A stretch of 55,567 nucleotides of DNA from Acetivibrio straminisolvens JCM 21531 (GTDB lineage: Bacteria; Bacillota; Clostridia; Acetivibrionales; Acetivibrionaceae): the NCBI RefSeq assembly GCF_000521465.1, contig NZ_BAVR01000020.1, forward strand, positions 1-55,567, given 5' to 3'. The notes below the pieces were generated by a model. It ran no database searches and was not told the DNA's origin. It saw only the letters and a program-made list of their open reading frames with translations. The position numbers were made by a program, and so were the translations under genes. Position 1 is the stretch's first letter. Every line of letters begins with the position of its first letter. Of this stretch, positions 1-10,075 are shown piece by piece.

Positions 1-205
1 TCCCTTTAATTATTTTTACTGACTTTTTAAAATTTACATTATAGTTAAAATTCATTATATTCACCTTTCCCTAGATAGAAAGTAATATTATATTATTATT
101 TCCATATCATAATAAAACTTTTTTGATTCTCTTGTAAACACTAGTTATATTTTGTATATATTTCAACAAATATTTACATGTTTATAATACTGTAATTCGA
201 GTATT

Positions 206-368
206 TTCAACAGAATAGGACAAAAGGACATTGTCGAGGCAACGAAACTCATTACCCAGGAAACGATAGAGAAGAAAATATTTGAAGAAAAAAGAAATGA
301 TTGATTCCGTCATACAGCCATGTGAAACTTTTCTTTCCAAAATGTCTGTAGAGCTGTTTGAACTCTAG
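206..368 (+). pseudogene. 3'-terminal remnant of a SNF2-family DNA helicase
   Basis: Two short adjacent frames together read like the extreme C-terminus of a bacterial SNF2/Swi2 helicase. From 206 the frame gives FNRIGQKDIVEATKLIT, matching helicase motif VI (RIGQ) and the stretch after it, and runs to a stop at 302-304. One base over, from about 304 to the stop at 366-368, the frame gives DSVIQPCETFLSKMS followed by ELFEL, which matches the usual end of these proteins (GETFLSKMS...). No helicase core lies upstream in the window, and a stop precedes the fragment by about 40 bases. This is therefore a truncated, frameshifted relic, or the 3' end of a gene disrupted upstream. Family recognition is by eye from motif VI and the tail. 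Confidence 0.6.
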
Positions 369-680
369 CTCTTTTTTCAATCTTTCAAAAGGGCGTTGGC
401 AATTAACCTGTCAAATTTTCTAGTGCCCACATTAAAATGTTACTCATATCTACCATTTCTCATCCTCCATTCTTTTGACATTCTAGCTCATACTTATCAT
501 TGCTTAAAAATATACTTTTAGAAGCATAACAATCAATAACTCTATCTTTAAAAGCTAAAGAAGTATAAGCGTATGTTATCCATAATTAAAGATTAATACC
601 ATAGTTTTTAAACATTTGATTTCCCTCGATAAGATAAATATAATTTAATTATCATTTATTTTTTTGGGGGAGGTTTAATT
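369..680. other. AT-rich gap; one 17-codon minus-strand ORF with a good ribosome site
   Basis: No ordinary gene is visible here. On the minus strand, 456 to 403 encodes a 17-residue peptide beginning MVDMSNILMW, preceded by GGAGG at a good distance. It could be a tiny protein, a leader, or chance. The plus-strand ribosome site for the next gene (GGGGGAGG) lies at the right end. Confidence 0.3.
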
Positions 681-905
681 ATGATAAAAGATTTTCTTAA
701 AATCATGTGCAAAGCCGAGTTGGCGCTTGGCATTATTTGGACAATATTACTTGCATATAACAAAAACAAAATGATGGTGGATTTAGGATACTTCGGTTAT
801 TATCATTATCCGGTTAATTTTGCAACTATCATTGTTACACTTTTCTGCATAATTGTTTTGTATGCAATTTTATGCTCATTACATACAGCAATTGATAATG
901 AGTAA
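681..905 (+). CDS. small membrane protein, N-terminal part of a broken TM/zinc-ribbon gene
   Basis: The 74-residue product has two hydrophobic segments (about residues 12-26 and 47-66) flanking a Tyr-rich loop, so it should sit in the cytoplasmic membrane. The start is supported by GGGGGAGG eight bases upstream. I do not recognise the family. The same frame continues past the TAA at 903-905 into lysine-rich sequence and then, one base shifted, into a zinc-ribbon peptide (see next entry), so this is probably the amino part of a longer protein. A terminator hairpin follows at 1081-1123. Expression as a stand-alone 74-residue protein cannot be excluded. Confidence 0.55.
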   Translation: MIKDFLKIMCKAELALGIIWTILLAYNKNKMMVDLGYFGYYHYPVNFATIIVTLFCIIVLYAILCSLHTAIDNE

Positions 906-1062
906 GCTATTCTTTTTAAACTCTCTGGCAGCAATTTGAAAATATTATCAAAGAATAACGAAAAAAAATCTAAAGGAAGACCAATGGCGTTGCCAGGGTT
1001 GCGGAAAAATAAACTCCAGTTATGTAAGTATTTGTGGATGTGGATATTCTAAAAGCAAATAG
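906..1062 (+). pseudogene. zinc-ribbon tail of the preceding membrane protein, out of frame
   Basis: The frame ending at 1060-1062 encodes WRCQGCGKINSSYVSICGCG, a compact C-x2-C...C-x1-C zinc ribbon. It has no start codon or ribosome site of its own. Upstream, the frame of the 74-residue protein runs on (SNLKILSKNNEK) until a run of eight A at about 964-971. Removing one A joins it smoothly to the ribbon frame (EKNLKEDQWRC). A TAA at 903-905 also interrupts the joined protein. The whole looks like a membrane protein with a cytoplasmic zinc ribbon, broken by a stop and an indel. Confidence 0.45.
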
Positions 1063-1080
1063 TGAGATTAAAGGCTAAAA

Positions 1081-1123
1081 AAGAAAGCGTCCGGCTATCA
1101 TGCAACGTGACGCTTTCTTTTTA
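1081..1123 (+). terminator. intrinsic terminator after the TM/zinc-ribbon gene
   Basis: GAAAGCGTC pairs with GACGCTTTC across a 15-base loop and is followed by a T tract. It also faces the 3' end of the giant minus-strand surface protein gene (stop at 1132), so it may serve both strands. Confidence 0.7.
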
Positions 1124-1131
1124 TAATTAAC

Positions 1132-1314
1132 TTACTTTTCTGTTCCCAATACCGCTGTCATGATATCTCCAAAGGCCCAGTAACCTTTGTCTACATCCGT
1201 AAATCGTGTTTCAACATCGTTTAAAGGCTCAGCCTCAGTATTCTGTTTATCAGTGAGACACATTCGGAACGCTTTACATTGTTGTCCGGCTTAAATGTAT
1301 TGTCCGGATATCCT
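1132..1314 (-). pseudogene. displaced third SLH repeat and tail of the giant surface protein
   Basis: Downstream of the stop that ends the 1315-5844 frame, the minus strand still encodes an SLH repeat: [20 protein letters not shown] then [12 protein letters not shown], matching the SLH consensus [13 protein letters not shown]...R.E. Two shifts separate it from the upstream frame. Near 1362 the expected GHWAQGF is read as GHCSRL because two G appear to be missing. Near 1237 one more base is missing before ETRFTDVDKGYW, which ends at TAA 1132-1134. With these corrected, the protein would end in three SLH repeats, the usual number needed to bind secondary cell-wall polysaccharide. Confidence 0.7.
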
Positions 1315-4300
1315 TTAATATATCCCTCCGAAACAAGCCTTTCTATAAAGCCTTGAGCAATGTCCTTCTATGTCTGCAAACCTATTGCCGCTTACATCTA
1401 TAGTCTCAAGATTAAGGTATTTACAAAGTACCGCAGAAAGCTCTGCTCTGGTAATATATCTGTCCGGTCTGAATTCATTATTTTCATATCCGCGGAAATA
1501 CCCTTTTTCAGACACATAAGATATCGCCCATGCTGCCCAATGGTCTTTTGAAACATCATTATAATTTATATTTACAGTTTCACCTTTCTCAGCTCCGTCC
1601 AGATTGGCAAGAATCACAGCCATCTCAGCCCGGGTTAGACTATTCTCCGGTCTGAAAGTATTATCTTCGTATCCTCTCATATATGCTTTAAATTTACCGC
1701 TCTTTCCGGATGACGGAATATCCGAAGGTGTAGGCATTGGAATTTCTGCAGGTGAAGGTGTGGGCTCAACTGTTACCGGAGTCTCAGGCACATTGCTATT
1801 ACCGCCTCCGGAAGCACCACCATTGCCGCCTCCCCCACCGCTTACTGAACCTGGGTCCGGCGTTGCACTCGGCGTCGGACTTGTTTCCGGTGTCGAAGTT
1901 GGTGTTGGACTCGGTGTCGGCACCGATGTTGGTTCGGATGTCGGCTCCTGTGTTGGAGTTGGTGTCGGTTCTGTCGTTGGGTCCGGTGACGGCTCTTGCG
2001 TCGGAGTCGGCGTTGGCTCCGGTGTTGGTTCCGGCATCGGAATCACTGCTGAATAGAAATCCAACCCCCTAATAATCGTAAAATCTGTATTGTTCAAATA
2101 AGTAATCTCATCTTTGTCTGCTTCAATTCTTGCATATATTCTTGCTCTTTCGGATATCATCTCCTCATTTACTGTAAGTTCAAATACAACTGCCTTTTCT
2201 TCATAAGGTTTCAGGCCTTTAATTTCTTTCGAACCGATTATATTTTTAAACTCTTTATCGGTTGAAATCTGTACTGTGGCGCTCTCTATAGTGCTGTAGC
2301 CGGAGTTTCTTACATCTACATAAACTGCTCCGATGCTGTCGGTATAAAGCTCGTTGTAAACCCCGGTTATTTCGACGTCGGTGTATAGCACCTTCAATGA
2401 TGCTTCATTGTTGGAAGAATTATTATCGTTACCGGATTCCAAAACCGCCCTCAACTCAAAGGCAGAGCAATTATCAGGAACCTGCCAATCAAAGCTTGCC
2501 AGTATAGTATCTCCATGGCTTAGACGAACATCTGCCATGTCTTTTTCAGCAATCAGGTTTTCACCTTCATACAACGATACCTTGAGGCCTTTTGCCGTTA
2601 AATCGCCCACATTCTTTACTTTTACCACAACGGTTGTTTCCTCTCCGGGCAGCGGAATATCACCTTCAAAATACAACCCGTCCTCTAAAACAGCCAGATC
2701 GGTTTTCCTCACATAACTGGTTGAAGTAAGTTGCGTACCGTCTTTGAAATAAGTGTTTTTATCTTCATCAAGCTTGTATACTGTCTTATTGTATACCGCC
2801 ATAATTGTGTCTTTAAAACCGGCAATGGTCACATCACGCGGTACTTCCATGGAATTGAAATTCACTTCAATTCCTTCGGTCCATGTAGAGCTCTCCTCTT
2901 CATAAGTGCTTATATAAAGTCTTTGTTCTCCCCCTACTGCATTTGTCCAAGCCAGTGCAATTCCCTGTTCTGTATTGGTTGCACTAAGCTCTAAGAGGTC
3001 TTCAGCCTGGCTTGAGTTTATTATTATCTCAGCACCAAAAGGTCTTTCCAAGGATACCTTGTATATCTTTCCGTCATTGTGCCAAAATGCAACCGGTTCC
3101 CCGCCTTCTACGGCTATTGCCGGGTGGCTGTCCTCATACATATTGTCAAGAAGTTCTATAGGTTTGGTCCAGCTTCTGCCGTCAAAACTTGTGAAGTAAA
3201 CCTTGTATATGCCTTCTTCCGAATACTCGTTTGTAACAAAAACATAATAGGCTTTATTTCCATACATGTACAATTCACTTTCGGAAACATTGGCTACATT
3301 TGTTACAAATGCTTGCGGTTCTGTCCAGCCTGTACCGTCATTGTACACAAAGTATACGCTATCCGGGTTCTCACTGTCTCCGGTCATTTTCATACCGGTA
3401 TTGTTTACCCATGTAGCAATAACTTTACCGTTTGCAGCCGCTATTTTAGGAAGCTTGTTAACCCCTTCGGTTCTGTTGGTCAGTACATTGTTCCAAGTAT
3501 TTTTGCCGCTGTCAAACTTAGCTATCGATACTTCCATTTTACCGAGTACATTTCTGGTTATATCATCCTCTGTCATGATTGAGGTTGCTCCCATTTTTTC
3601 CGACATATCAAGCCATACAGAATATACATTCTTTCCGTCGGCTGCAAGGGCAGGAAAAGCATCTCCGGTACCGTCATTTTCAATTTGTATTGGATTTGAC
3701 CATTTTCCGTCCTTATATATTGATGAATAGACGGCTGTCCTGTTGTTATCGCTTCTGTCGCTGTCATCGCCAATAAACACCATCATCAAATCGCCAATTT
3801 CTTTGTCAACAGCTTTTATCTGTGCTTTTGAATCGGGATAAGCATACCTTACGATTTCATCTTCTCCGATCCACTCCAGTTTTTCCAGGTACTCACGAGT
3901 AGCACTAACAAATTTCATACCCTCACTATCGAAGGCATTATTTGCAATCATCATTAAATTTCTTGGAGAACGTCCGGCATACAATGTCCATGTATATTCT
4001 CCCAAAATATTTTCTTCCGAGAAAAACCACAGGTAGCCATATCCAACTCCTACAGTTAAAGTCAGTTCAGTTCTTAATGAAGGAAGATTGACATCAATTT
4101 GTCCCTGAACAAATACTTCTCCCGAAAGCAAACCGTATCCAACTTCCAGACCTAATGATGCCCTTATTGCAAGATATATGTTAAGCTGTATTTGTACTAC
4201 CAAGTCAGACAGACTGTTAAATCGCGAAACATCCGGGACAGCTACATTTAAAACTACTTCTGCTCCCCCTTCAAATTTCACAGACACATACCCCGAAAGT

Positions 4301-5844
4301 AAGGCTCCCCCGAAGTAAGCATCCAAAGGTACTCTATACTTAAATTCAATGTTTATGTTTGCACCGGCACTCCATTCCATTTCCAAAGATTCAAATTCCC
4401 ACTTCATGGAACGGTCGTTATATACAATTTCTGCGTCAAAGGTTGCCTTTAAGTTTCCGCCAAATCTCAACTCGCGGCTCTCTTCTCCCAAATCGCCGTA
4501 ATCCCATTCTAACAAGTCACCCAATATCTCGCCTTCGGCACCGTTCATATTGGAAATAGAAACTCTACCGTCCAAAAGATCATATTCGACTTTAAGACTC
4601 ATACTTGGCGTTATCGGCACAAGTTTTGTTGATTTAAACAATCCGCAATCATCAGGGAACGGAAGTTCTTTATCCGATCCGGTGAAAAATTCCACCATAT
4701 CATTTATACTTGATATTTCCGGATTAAAAGGAGTTGATGAAGTTTCTACCGGTTCATCCCATGGCGCGTTTCTCCAAGTAAACTGATTTAATATTCTCAG
4801 TTCAGGTGCTATAGTCATTTTTGCATCAACAAAATCGGATGTAAACTCACCGTAATCTCCACTGGTCTTAACCGCAAACTGGATTCTGTCTCCCACAGTC
4901 ATTTTGGATTTTATATTATGTATAGTAATAGTGCTAGTGTGGAAAGCTTGTTCGGACTTTGTATTTCCGTTTTTGTCAACCACTCTATAGAGGTAAGCGA
5001 TAACTTCTCCAGCACCTTTTAAATCTGCAGTTAACTTAAATGTAACCGAGTTTTCCAAAAGATTTAAAGGAATTATAGAACTCCTGTTATTTTTGCTGCT
5101 CGAATACGATGACGAGACTTCGGTAATTTCAGGTTGTTTACTCAATTTGATTATAATGTGTCTTCCATCCCTTAATCTTTCATAAAAGACTTTTTCCGGG
5201 AAGCCGGATGCTTTTACCGTTATCTTGTCTTCATCGAGCATGATATCTTCAAATCGGAATCTACCGAGATTATCTGTAACGGTAGTGTTAGATCCAACAA
5301 TTACCGTTGCTCCTTCAATACTCTTTTTCTCATCCTCATTGTAGACCCATCCCGTTATAGTTCCGAAGTCCTCTTTAGATATAAGGTTTTGATCAATTAC
5401 CCGCACCATTAACCTATCGGAAATATTTGTGTCGGATGTAACTTTAATAATATAGTCGATATATCCCGTGCCCGGAAGTACAAATACATCGTCAATGCTT
5501 CCGCCTTTGTAAAGGTACTCGCCATTGTTATCAGTGGTTATTTTATTTGTTACTTTAAAGAGTGAATCTGTAATAGTCAGATCACACGCTTCAGTTACAA
5601 TAACATCTTTGGATATGCCTCTTCCTGTCTTTATTTTTAAGTCGGGCATTATATCATTTTCTTTTGAACGATATTTTATGAGTACAAGGGGATCTACCTT
5701 TGTCTCATTCCCCGTAACAGGGTCAATAACATATATGCTGGGTTTTACCCTTCCAAAAGTACCATATTCAACTGGTCTTATTTCTATCGGTATTCTCATC
5801 CCGCCTAAAGCCTTTGCTGCATATTCTTTAAGTAAGTATAGCAC
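1315..5844 (-). CDS. C-terminal third of giant SLH-anchored surface protein
   Basis: This frame starts at a GTG (5842-5844) with no ribosome site and no signal peptide, and continues the sense of the preceding minus-strand frame. One A less in the A5 run at 5846-5850 would join the two ([14 protein letters not shown]). Domains in order: a carboxypeptidase-regulatory-like fold at roughly residues 160-245, a long beta-rich region, a region of repeats resembling BNR/sialidase-type blades at about 700-1080, one or two CARDB-like domains at about 1085-1290, a Pro/Thr-rich linker with a Gly/Asn stretch, and two complete SLH repeats ([20 protein letters not shown] and [20 protein letters not shown]). 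SLH repeats hold proteins to the cell-wall polysaccharide. I infer a non-covalently anchored S-layer-associated protein. Substrate or partner is not evident: no catalytic or cohesin/dockerin motif was seen. Confidence 0.8.
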   Translation of the reverse strand: MLYLLKEYAAKALGGMRIPIEIRPVEYGTFGRVKPSIYVIDPVTGNETKVDPLVLIKYRSKENDIMPDLKIKTGRGISKDVIVTEACDLTITDSLFKVTNKITTDNNGEYLYKGGSIDDVFVLPGTGYIDYIIKVTSDTNISDRLMVRVIDQNLISKEDFGTITGWVYNEDEKKSIEGATVIVGSNTTVTDNLGRFRFEDIMLDEDKITVKASGFPEKVFYERLRDGRHIIIKLSKQPEITEVSSSYSSSKNNRSSIIPLNLLENSVTFKLTADLKGAGEVIAYLYRVVDKNGNTKSEQAFHTSTITIHNIKSKMTVGDRIQFAVKTSGDYGEFTSDFVDAKMTIAPELRILNQFTWRNAPWDEPVETSSTPFNPEISSINDMVEFFTGSDKELPFPDDCGLFKSTKLVPITPSMSLKVEYDLLDGRVSISNMNGAEGEILGDLLEWDYGDLGEESRELRFGGNLKATFDAEIVYNDRSMKWEFESLEMEWSAGANINIEFKYRVPLDAYFGGALLSGYVSVKFEGGAEVVLNVAVPDVSRFNSLSDLVVQIQLNIYLAIRASLGLEVGYGLLSGEVFVQGQIDVNLPSLRTELTLTVGVGYGYLWFFSEENILGEYTWTLYAGRSPRNLMMIANNAFDSEGMKFVSATREYLEKLEWIGEDEIVRYAYPDSKAQIKAVDKEIGDLMMVFIGDDSDRSDNNRTAVYSSIYKDGKWSNPIQIENDGTGDAFPALAADGKNVYSVWLDMSEKMGATSIMTEDDITRNVLGKMEVSIAKFDSGKNTWNNVLTNRTEGVNKLPKIAAANGKVIATWVNNTGMKMTGDSENPDSVYFVYNDGTGWTEPQAFVTNVANVSESELYMYGNKAYYVFVTNEYSEEGIYKVYFTSFDGRSWTKPIELLDNMYEDSHPAIAVEGGEPVAFWHNDGKIYKVSLERPFGAEIIINSSQAEDLLELSATNTEQGIALAWTNAVGGEQRLYISTYEEESSTWTEGIEVNFNSMEVPRDVTIAGFKDTIMAVYNKTVYKLDEDKNTYFKDGTQLTSTSYVRKTDLAVLEDGLYFEGDIPLPGEETTVVVKVKNVGDLTAKGLKVSLYEGENLIAEKDMADVRLSHGDTILASFDWQVPDNCSAFELRAVLESGNDNNSSNNEASLKVLYTDVEITGVYNELYTDSIGAVYVDVRNSGYSTIESATVQISTDKEFKNIIGSKEIKGLKPYEEKAVVFELTVNEEMISERARIYARIEADKDEITYLNNTDFTIIRGLDFYSAVIPMPEPTPEPTPTPTQEPSPDPTTEPTPTPTQEPTSEPTSVPTPSPTPTSTPETSPTPSATPDPGSVSGGGGGNGGASGGGNSNVPETPVTVEPTPSPAEIPMPTPSDIPSSGKSGKFKAYMRGYEDNTFRPENSLTRAEMAVILANLDGAEKGETVNINYNDVSKDHWAAWAISYVSEKGYFRGYENNEFRPDRYITRAELSAVLCKYLNLETIDVSGNRFADIEGHCSRLYRKACFGGIY
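1855..2047 (-). repeat. Pro/Thr/Glu-rich linker-coding repeat
   Basis: Degenerate 6- to 12-base units encode PTP, PEPT and PTPTQEP runs on the minus strand, between the CARDB-like region and the SLH repeats. Such linkers are typically extended and O-glycosylated in clostridial surface proteins. The units also give a long valine/glycine-rich antisense frame that is not a gene. Confidence 0.75.
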
Positions 5845-8800
5845 TGTTTTTACCGCTAAATAACTCTGGATCCACAGAGTATTCGTTCCACAATATTTCT
5901 CCGGGCTTTAAAACTTGGGAAGATGTTTTTACAAGTTGCATGCTTTCTGTTGTCTTATAGCTTCTAATAAATTCGGAATCCTGCATTGTTATACTGGGAC
6001 GGTTTAAATCCGAGCTCCTTTCATTTTTAAACCCTACCCTGTACAACAACTTATCTCCAATATATTTTCTGTCTTCCACTTCAATTATAAGCTTGAGTCT
6101 TGAGCTGTCTTCCACAACAATAGGAGAATCCGTAACAAAAGTCGCAGATATAACTTCATTAAATGACTCAAGCATACCGTTAAAGTCAGCAGACAAGTTG
6201 TAGCTTCCGGCCTTTTCACCACGAACTATCCAGTTCAAAGTCTTACTTCCGCTAGCTGGAAGGGTGCCAATGTTTTCAATTGCTTTACTGCCTCCGACTA
6301 TGGAAACACCCGCAGGAATATTTAAATTTACCACGCAGTTGTTTATGTCATAGTCTCCCATTGTATTGACTAAATGCAATTTTACATCAAAGAAATCCTT
6401 GAGCCACCTTACAGAACCCGGGATATCAAGAATTACCACCACCGGTGCCCTGTTATTGCTACCCGTATTTCCTATTGTTGCTACACGAACAATTCTGTCG
6501 CCCACAATATGATTTCCGCCAAAGGTAGTTTGCGAATTATCTGTTGCTATATGAACAATATTATACGGCTTGTTTTCGTATACAAGATTAATACTGTATT
6601 GAAAAGCATTTTGGTTACCCGGTGCCGTTACATCAATGCCTGCATTCCTTATTTCCTGAAGAGTCATTTTTGTAGCGGTAAGACTGCCCACCACCAATTG
6701 TGACTGCCTTAACACTAATGTTAAATTGTTTGCTTTTCCTTGCTCAATCAGTACATCCTGCTGCTGCGGAGCGTATCCGTCCCTGTAGGCACCTATTTTA
6801 TAGGCTCCCGGCTCCAATTGAAGGGAAATCTCCCCTTTATTATCAGTGGTCTTCTTGAAGATATTATTCTCGCCTAAATTGACATATATATTTGTATATG
6901 CCAGACCTTTGCCGTCACCGTCTAATACGGTAACATTTATCGTACCTGTCATCCCCTTCTTCACAATTGCTATGTTCCTTGAAGTGGAGTTTGTGTTTCC
7001 TGAAGGGTCGGTAACAGTAAGCACAACCTTATATACTCCTTCTTTGCTGTAAGAGTGGCTGACTTTTACGCCTGTCTTCTTTATGCCGTCTCCTAAATCC
7101 CATTCGTATTTCACAATGCCTATATTATCTTGCGAACCGCTTGCATCAAAGTCAATATTAGTTCCCGTTTCTGCGGATGAAACGCAGTTGATATCTGCAA
7201 AGGGTGCTATATCATCTATATCCAAAGGCGAAACTGGAATGCTCTCGGAAGATGATGTATTGCCGTAAGCATCCACTGCAACTACCTTATATATATAGCG
7301 GTATGAAGGATCTAAGTTCCTATCCAAAATTTCAAAGGTAGATTTTGAATATTCCCCTACAACGGTTAAGAAATCCGAAACAGTAGTTTTTCTATAAACC
7401 TTGAAGACTTGAATATTTTCATCATCACAGGACCATGAAACCTCAATGCCTCTGTTTTTGGCTATTGCACTAACTACAGGTTTTGCAGGCGGTGTATTAT
7501 GGATTATATAATCCCTATACTCATAGTCTCCCACATTGCCTTTAGCATCAACGGCATAGGCTCTAACTTTCAGAACTGTTCCCGTATCCAACATGGTTGT
7601 ATCCATATTTTTACTAAAACCGTCAAAGGAATTTGAAGTCTTGTGTATATGCAAATCATGCCAAACAGTATTGTCTGTGCTGTATTGAACATATATCGCT
7701 GATAGCTTGACATTATCCTCAGCAGTCACCCCTATGGTGAAATTACCACCGACAGTGGAGTTGTTGTAAGGTGTCAAACTACTAATCACCGGCGGAACAT
7801 CATCTTCTATATCGTCAATATTAAGTGATTTTGCTGCTACAGGATCGCTGGGCAGACTTGAGTTACCTGCAACATCATTACAGATAACCCTGTAGTAATA
7901 CATCACACCCGGTCTTACATCCGTATCAAAGTAGTTTAATGATTTTACTTCTGCGGCTATAGTCTGGTACGGCCCATCTATATTTACAGAACGCTCAACT
8001 GTAAAACTCTTTATATAAGGTTCGGAATTTAATCCCCACCTAACTTCAATAAGTCCTATATCGCTTACTGCCGTTACATCTTCCATCTTTTCCGGTGCAG
8101 TTCTGTCAATTATGTACTGGTTATATGATGCTGTTTCAGTACTGTTGCTAAAGTTTCCGCTGGTGTCTTCCGCAATGGCACGTATATAATAAGCTCCCTC
8201 TTTTATTCCGGAAACATCCAGATTATAATACCAGCTGTAAACTTTATTTGAACCGGGTATAGAAGCCGAAATTATGTCCTCCCATAGCACGCCGTCAAAG
8301 GAGCCTTGCAAAGTTATTCTTCTTAAGGCCACGTTGTCCTCTGCCATAATTGTTAGAGGAATTGAATCTTTAAAGCATGACGGATGAGGCAAAATGGATG
8401 TAATTTTTGGACTTATAAAGTCATCGGTTTTTTGAATGCGTATAATTTGTGAAAAGTCTTCATCGGTAAACCCGTCACGGTCTGTAACTGTATACCTTAC
8501 AACATAATCTCCGCTCTCATAACTTTCGATTCTCCATGTTGTAGTAAACAGAAGACCGGAAGGCGTTGTAGTATAGTTGGTTACATTACTGCTTATTCTA
8601 AACCAACTCTCTCCTCCGTCCTTTGAATAATCAAAAGTTACGGAAGTTTTGTCATTGTTTAATATATCTCCGGTTAAAGCCTTAAGGGTCAGCGTTTTAG
8701 CTGTTATGGATACTACATTATAGCTTCCGTCATATGCATCATGTATCACCGGAGCTTCAGGAGAATGTACAATAGTTTCGCTAAAGTCCGAATAGTTCAT

Positions 8801-10075
8801 GGACGGGTCAAAAGCCTTTATTTTATAACTATACTCTGTTCCTGTTGTTAATCCCTTGTCTGTGAAGGTTGTGGTATATGTCGTACCTATCTTTTTACCG
8901 TCCCTGTAAATGTCATAACCTGCTACATAACTGTTGTCGATAGGAATATCCCATGAAAGGGTTATACTTTTTCCGGCATGGGAGATTACATGTAAGTTTT
9001 GGGGGATTCCCGGTGCTTCTTCATCTCCAACAGTCACAGTTATTTCAACCGGTTCGGAATTATTTCCTGAAGAATCGGTTGCCATTACTTTGAATACATA
9101 GGTCTTTCCTTTTGAAAGGCCTGTGGCAATATACTGCTTTTCATTGTATTGAGATTCTATAAGCCTGCCGTCTCTCCATAAAGTATATGTACAGGAACTA
9201 GTGTCGTTTACATCCCAGGAAATTCTGACACTGTTAACCCCTTGGGCTACTGTAGAATAGTTCTTTAGCACAGGAGCCACCGTGTCAATTCTTGTATAAT
9301 AGTTGTAGCTTGTTCTTTTTTTAGAATCCGTTGCAGAAATACGCCAGCGTCCATCCTTTGATAAATTCAGCATTCCCTCAAATTTGCCTGATTCATTGGC
9401 AACAACTGTTATAGTGTAGGATGATCCAATAATTCTACCATAGTCATCAACCTCATAGGCATATATTGTTACAGTGCTGTCGGGATAAGCATTAGTTCCC
9501 GAAACAGTTATATTTCTTTTGTTATAGTAGGACTGAAGGTTTGAAATTTCAATATTTGGTTCTGTTATCGGCGGTGTTTCGGGCTCGTTTAGTATCAAAG
9601 ACTTAGAACCCGTTATATTTCCATACTCATCCACCGCATAGATATCAATTCTGTCAAAATACCATATATCGCCCTGTGATATCCTATAGGAATAATAATC
9701 GCTACCCTCTTCACGGCTAAGAGGAATCATCCAACTATCATCGCCGCTTTTATATACTTGGGAAACAGACATTACCGTAATAACTGGTTCCGGAAGATTA
9801 ATCGCCGCCCATACGGAGTAAGGATTTCCTAAAACCTCAGCTCTTATAAGGAAATTGTCAACAATAGGTTCATCTATAACCGGAGAAACAATTGTAATTT
9901 CATTTGGCTCTCCGGGATAATAAGCTTTGAAAGTGATTATTTCACTTTCTTGACTGTTGTCATCAACAAACTGGAAGTAAAGAATCTTTTGCTTTTCCAT
10001 TGTCTCGAATTCATAAGAAATAGTATTGGTCAATGTTTGATATTCCTTGTTTTGAAGTTCTTCAACTTTCAGCAT
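5828..10075 (-). CDS. middle third of giant surface protein: FN3, Ig-like and PKD domains
   Basis: This 1,415-codon frame has no signal peptide and no ribosome site before its ATG, and overlaps the previous frame by 14 bases. It is therefore best read as a continuation of the 10062-13505 gene after a one-base insertion near 10065-10085. Several fibronectin type III domains are visible, for example the stretch with VRISWDVND and VFKVMATDSSGN, and the next with ITLSWDIP, AGYDIYRDG and YKIKAFDPS. Others occur further on (VERSVNIDGPY, FKVYRKT). They alternate with Ig-like 'VTAEDNVKL' modules. A PKD domain follows (DFDASGSQDN, WDLGDG, VSHSYSKEGVY), then a PEGA/carboxypeptidase-regulatory fold (GAYKIGAYRDGYAPQQQ). 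The modules suggest an extended stalk that displays or spaces binding domains. No enzyme domain is recognised. Confidence 0.8.
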   Translation of the reverse strand: MLKVEELQNKEYQTLTNTISYEFETMEKQKILYFQFVDDNSQESEIITFKAYYPGEPNEITIVSPVIDEPIVDNFLIRAEVLGNPYSVWAAINLPEPVITVMSVSQVYKSGDDSWMIPLSREEGSDYYSYRISQGDIWYFDRIDIYAVDEYGNITGSKSLILNEPETPPITEPNIEISNLQSYYNKRNITVSGTNAYPDSTVTIYAYEVDDYGRIIGSSYTITVVANESGKFEGMLNLSKDGRWRISATDSKKRTSYNYYTRIDTVAPVLKNYSTVAQGVNSVRISWDVNDTSSCTYTLWRDGRLIESQYNEKQYIATGLSKGKTYVFKVMATDSSGNNSEPVEITVTVGDEEAPGIPQNLHVISHAGKSITLSWDIPIDNSYVAGYDIYRDGKKIGTTYTTTFTDKGLTTGTEYSYKIKAFDPSMNYSDFSETIVHSPEAPVIHDAYDGSYNVVSITAKTLTLKALTGDILNNDKTSVTFDYSKDGGESWFRISSNVTNYTTTPSGLLFTTTWRIESYESGDYVVRYTVTDRDGFTDEDFSQIIRIQKTDDFISPKITSILPHPSCFKDSIPLTIMAEDNVALRRITLQGSFDGVLWEDIISASIPGSNKVYSWYYNLDVSGIKEGAYYIRAIAEDTSGNFSNSTETASYNQYIIDRTAPEKMEDVTAVSDIGLIEVRWGLNSEPYIKSFTVERSVNIDGPYQTIAAEVKSLNYFDTDVRPGVMYYYRVICNDVAGNSSLPSDPVAAKSLNIDDIEDDVPPVISSLTPYNNSTVGGNFTIGVTAEDNVKLSAIYVQYSTDNTVWHDLHIHKTSNSFDGFSKNMDTTMLDTGTVLKVRAYAVDAKGNVGDYEYRDYIIHNTPPAKPVVSAIAKNRGIEVSWSCDDENIQVFKVYRKTTVSDFLTVVGEYSKSTFEILDRNLDPSYRYIYKVVAVDAYGNTSSSESIPVSPLDIDDIAPFADINCVSSAETGTNIDFDASGSQDNIGIVKYEWDLGDGIKKTGVKVSHSYSKEGVYKVVLTVTDPSGNTNSTSRNIAIVKKGMTGTINVTVLDGDGKGLAYTNIYVNLGENNIFKKTTDNKGEISLQLEPGAYKIGAYRDGYAPQQQDVLIEQGKANNLTLVLRQSQLVVGSLTATKMTLQEIRNAGIDVTAPGNQNAFQYSINLVYENKPYNIVHIATDNSQTTFGGNHIVGDRIVRVATIGNTGSNNRAPVVVILDIPGSVRWLKDFFDVKLHLVNTMGDYDINNCVVNLNIPAGVSIVGGSKAIENIGTLPASGSKTLNWIVRGEKAGSYNLSADFNGMLESFNEVISATFVTDSPIVVEDSSRLKLIIEVEDRKYIGDKLLYRVGFKNERSSDLNRPSITMQDSEFIRSYKTTESMQLVKTSSQVLKPGEILWNEYSVDPELFSGKNSAILT

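Noticed and set aside
1855-2047. Short tandem repeats that might look like a CRISPR array
   Set aside because: The units are 6-12 bases, degenerate, in frame and encode a linker; there are no spacers and no cas genes.
1604-2056. A plus-strand 150-codon valine/glycine-rich open frame
   Set aside because: It is the antisense of the Pro/Thr-rich linker of the surface protein; its repeats come from the coding repeats on the other strand and it has no ribosome site.
5828-5860. Programmed frameshifting to make the giant surface protein
   Set aside because: The A5 run has no classical slippery heptamer with a downstream structure, and similar breaks occur in many unrelated genes of the window, which favours sequence errors.
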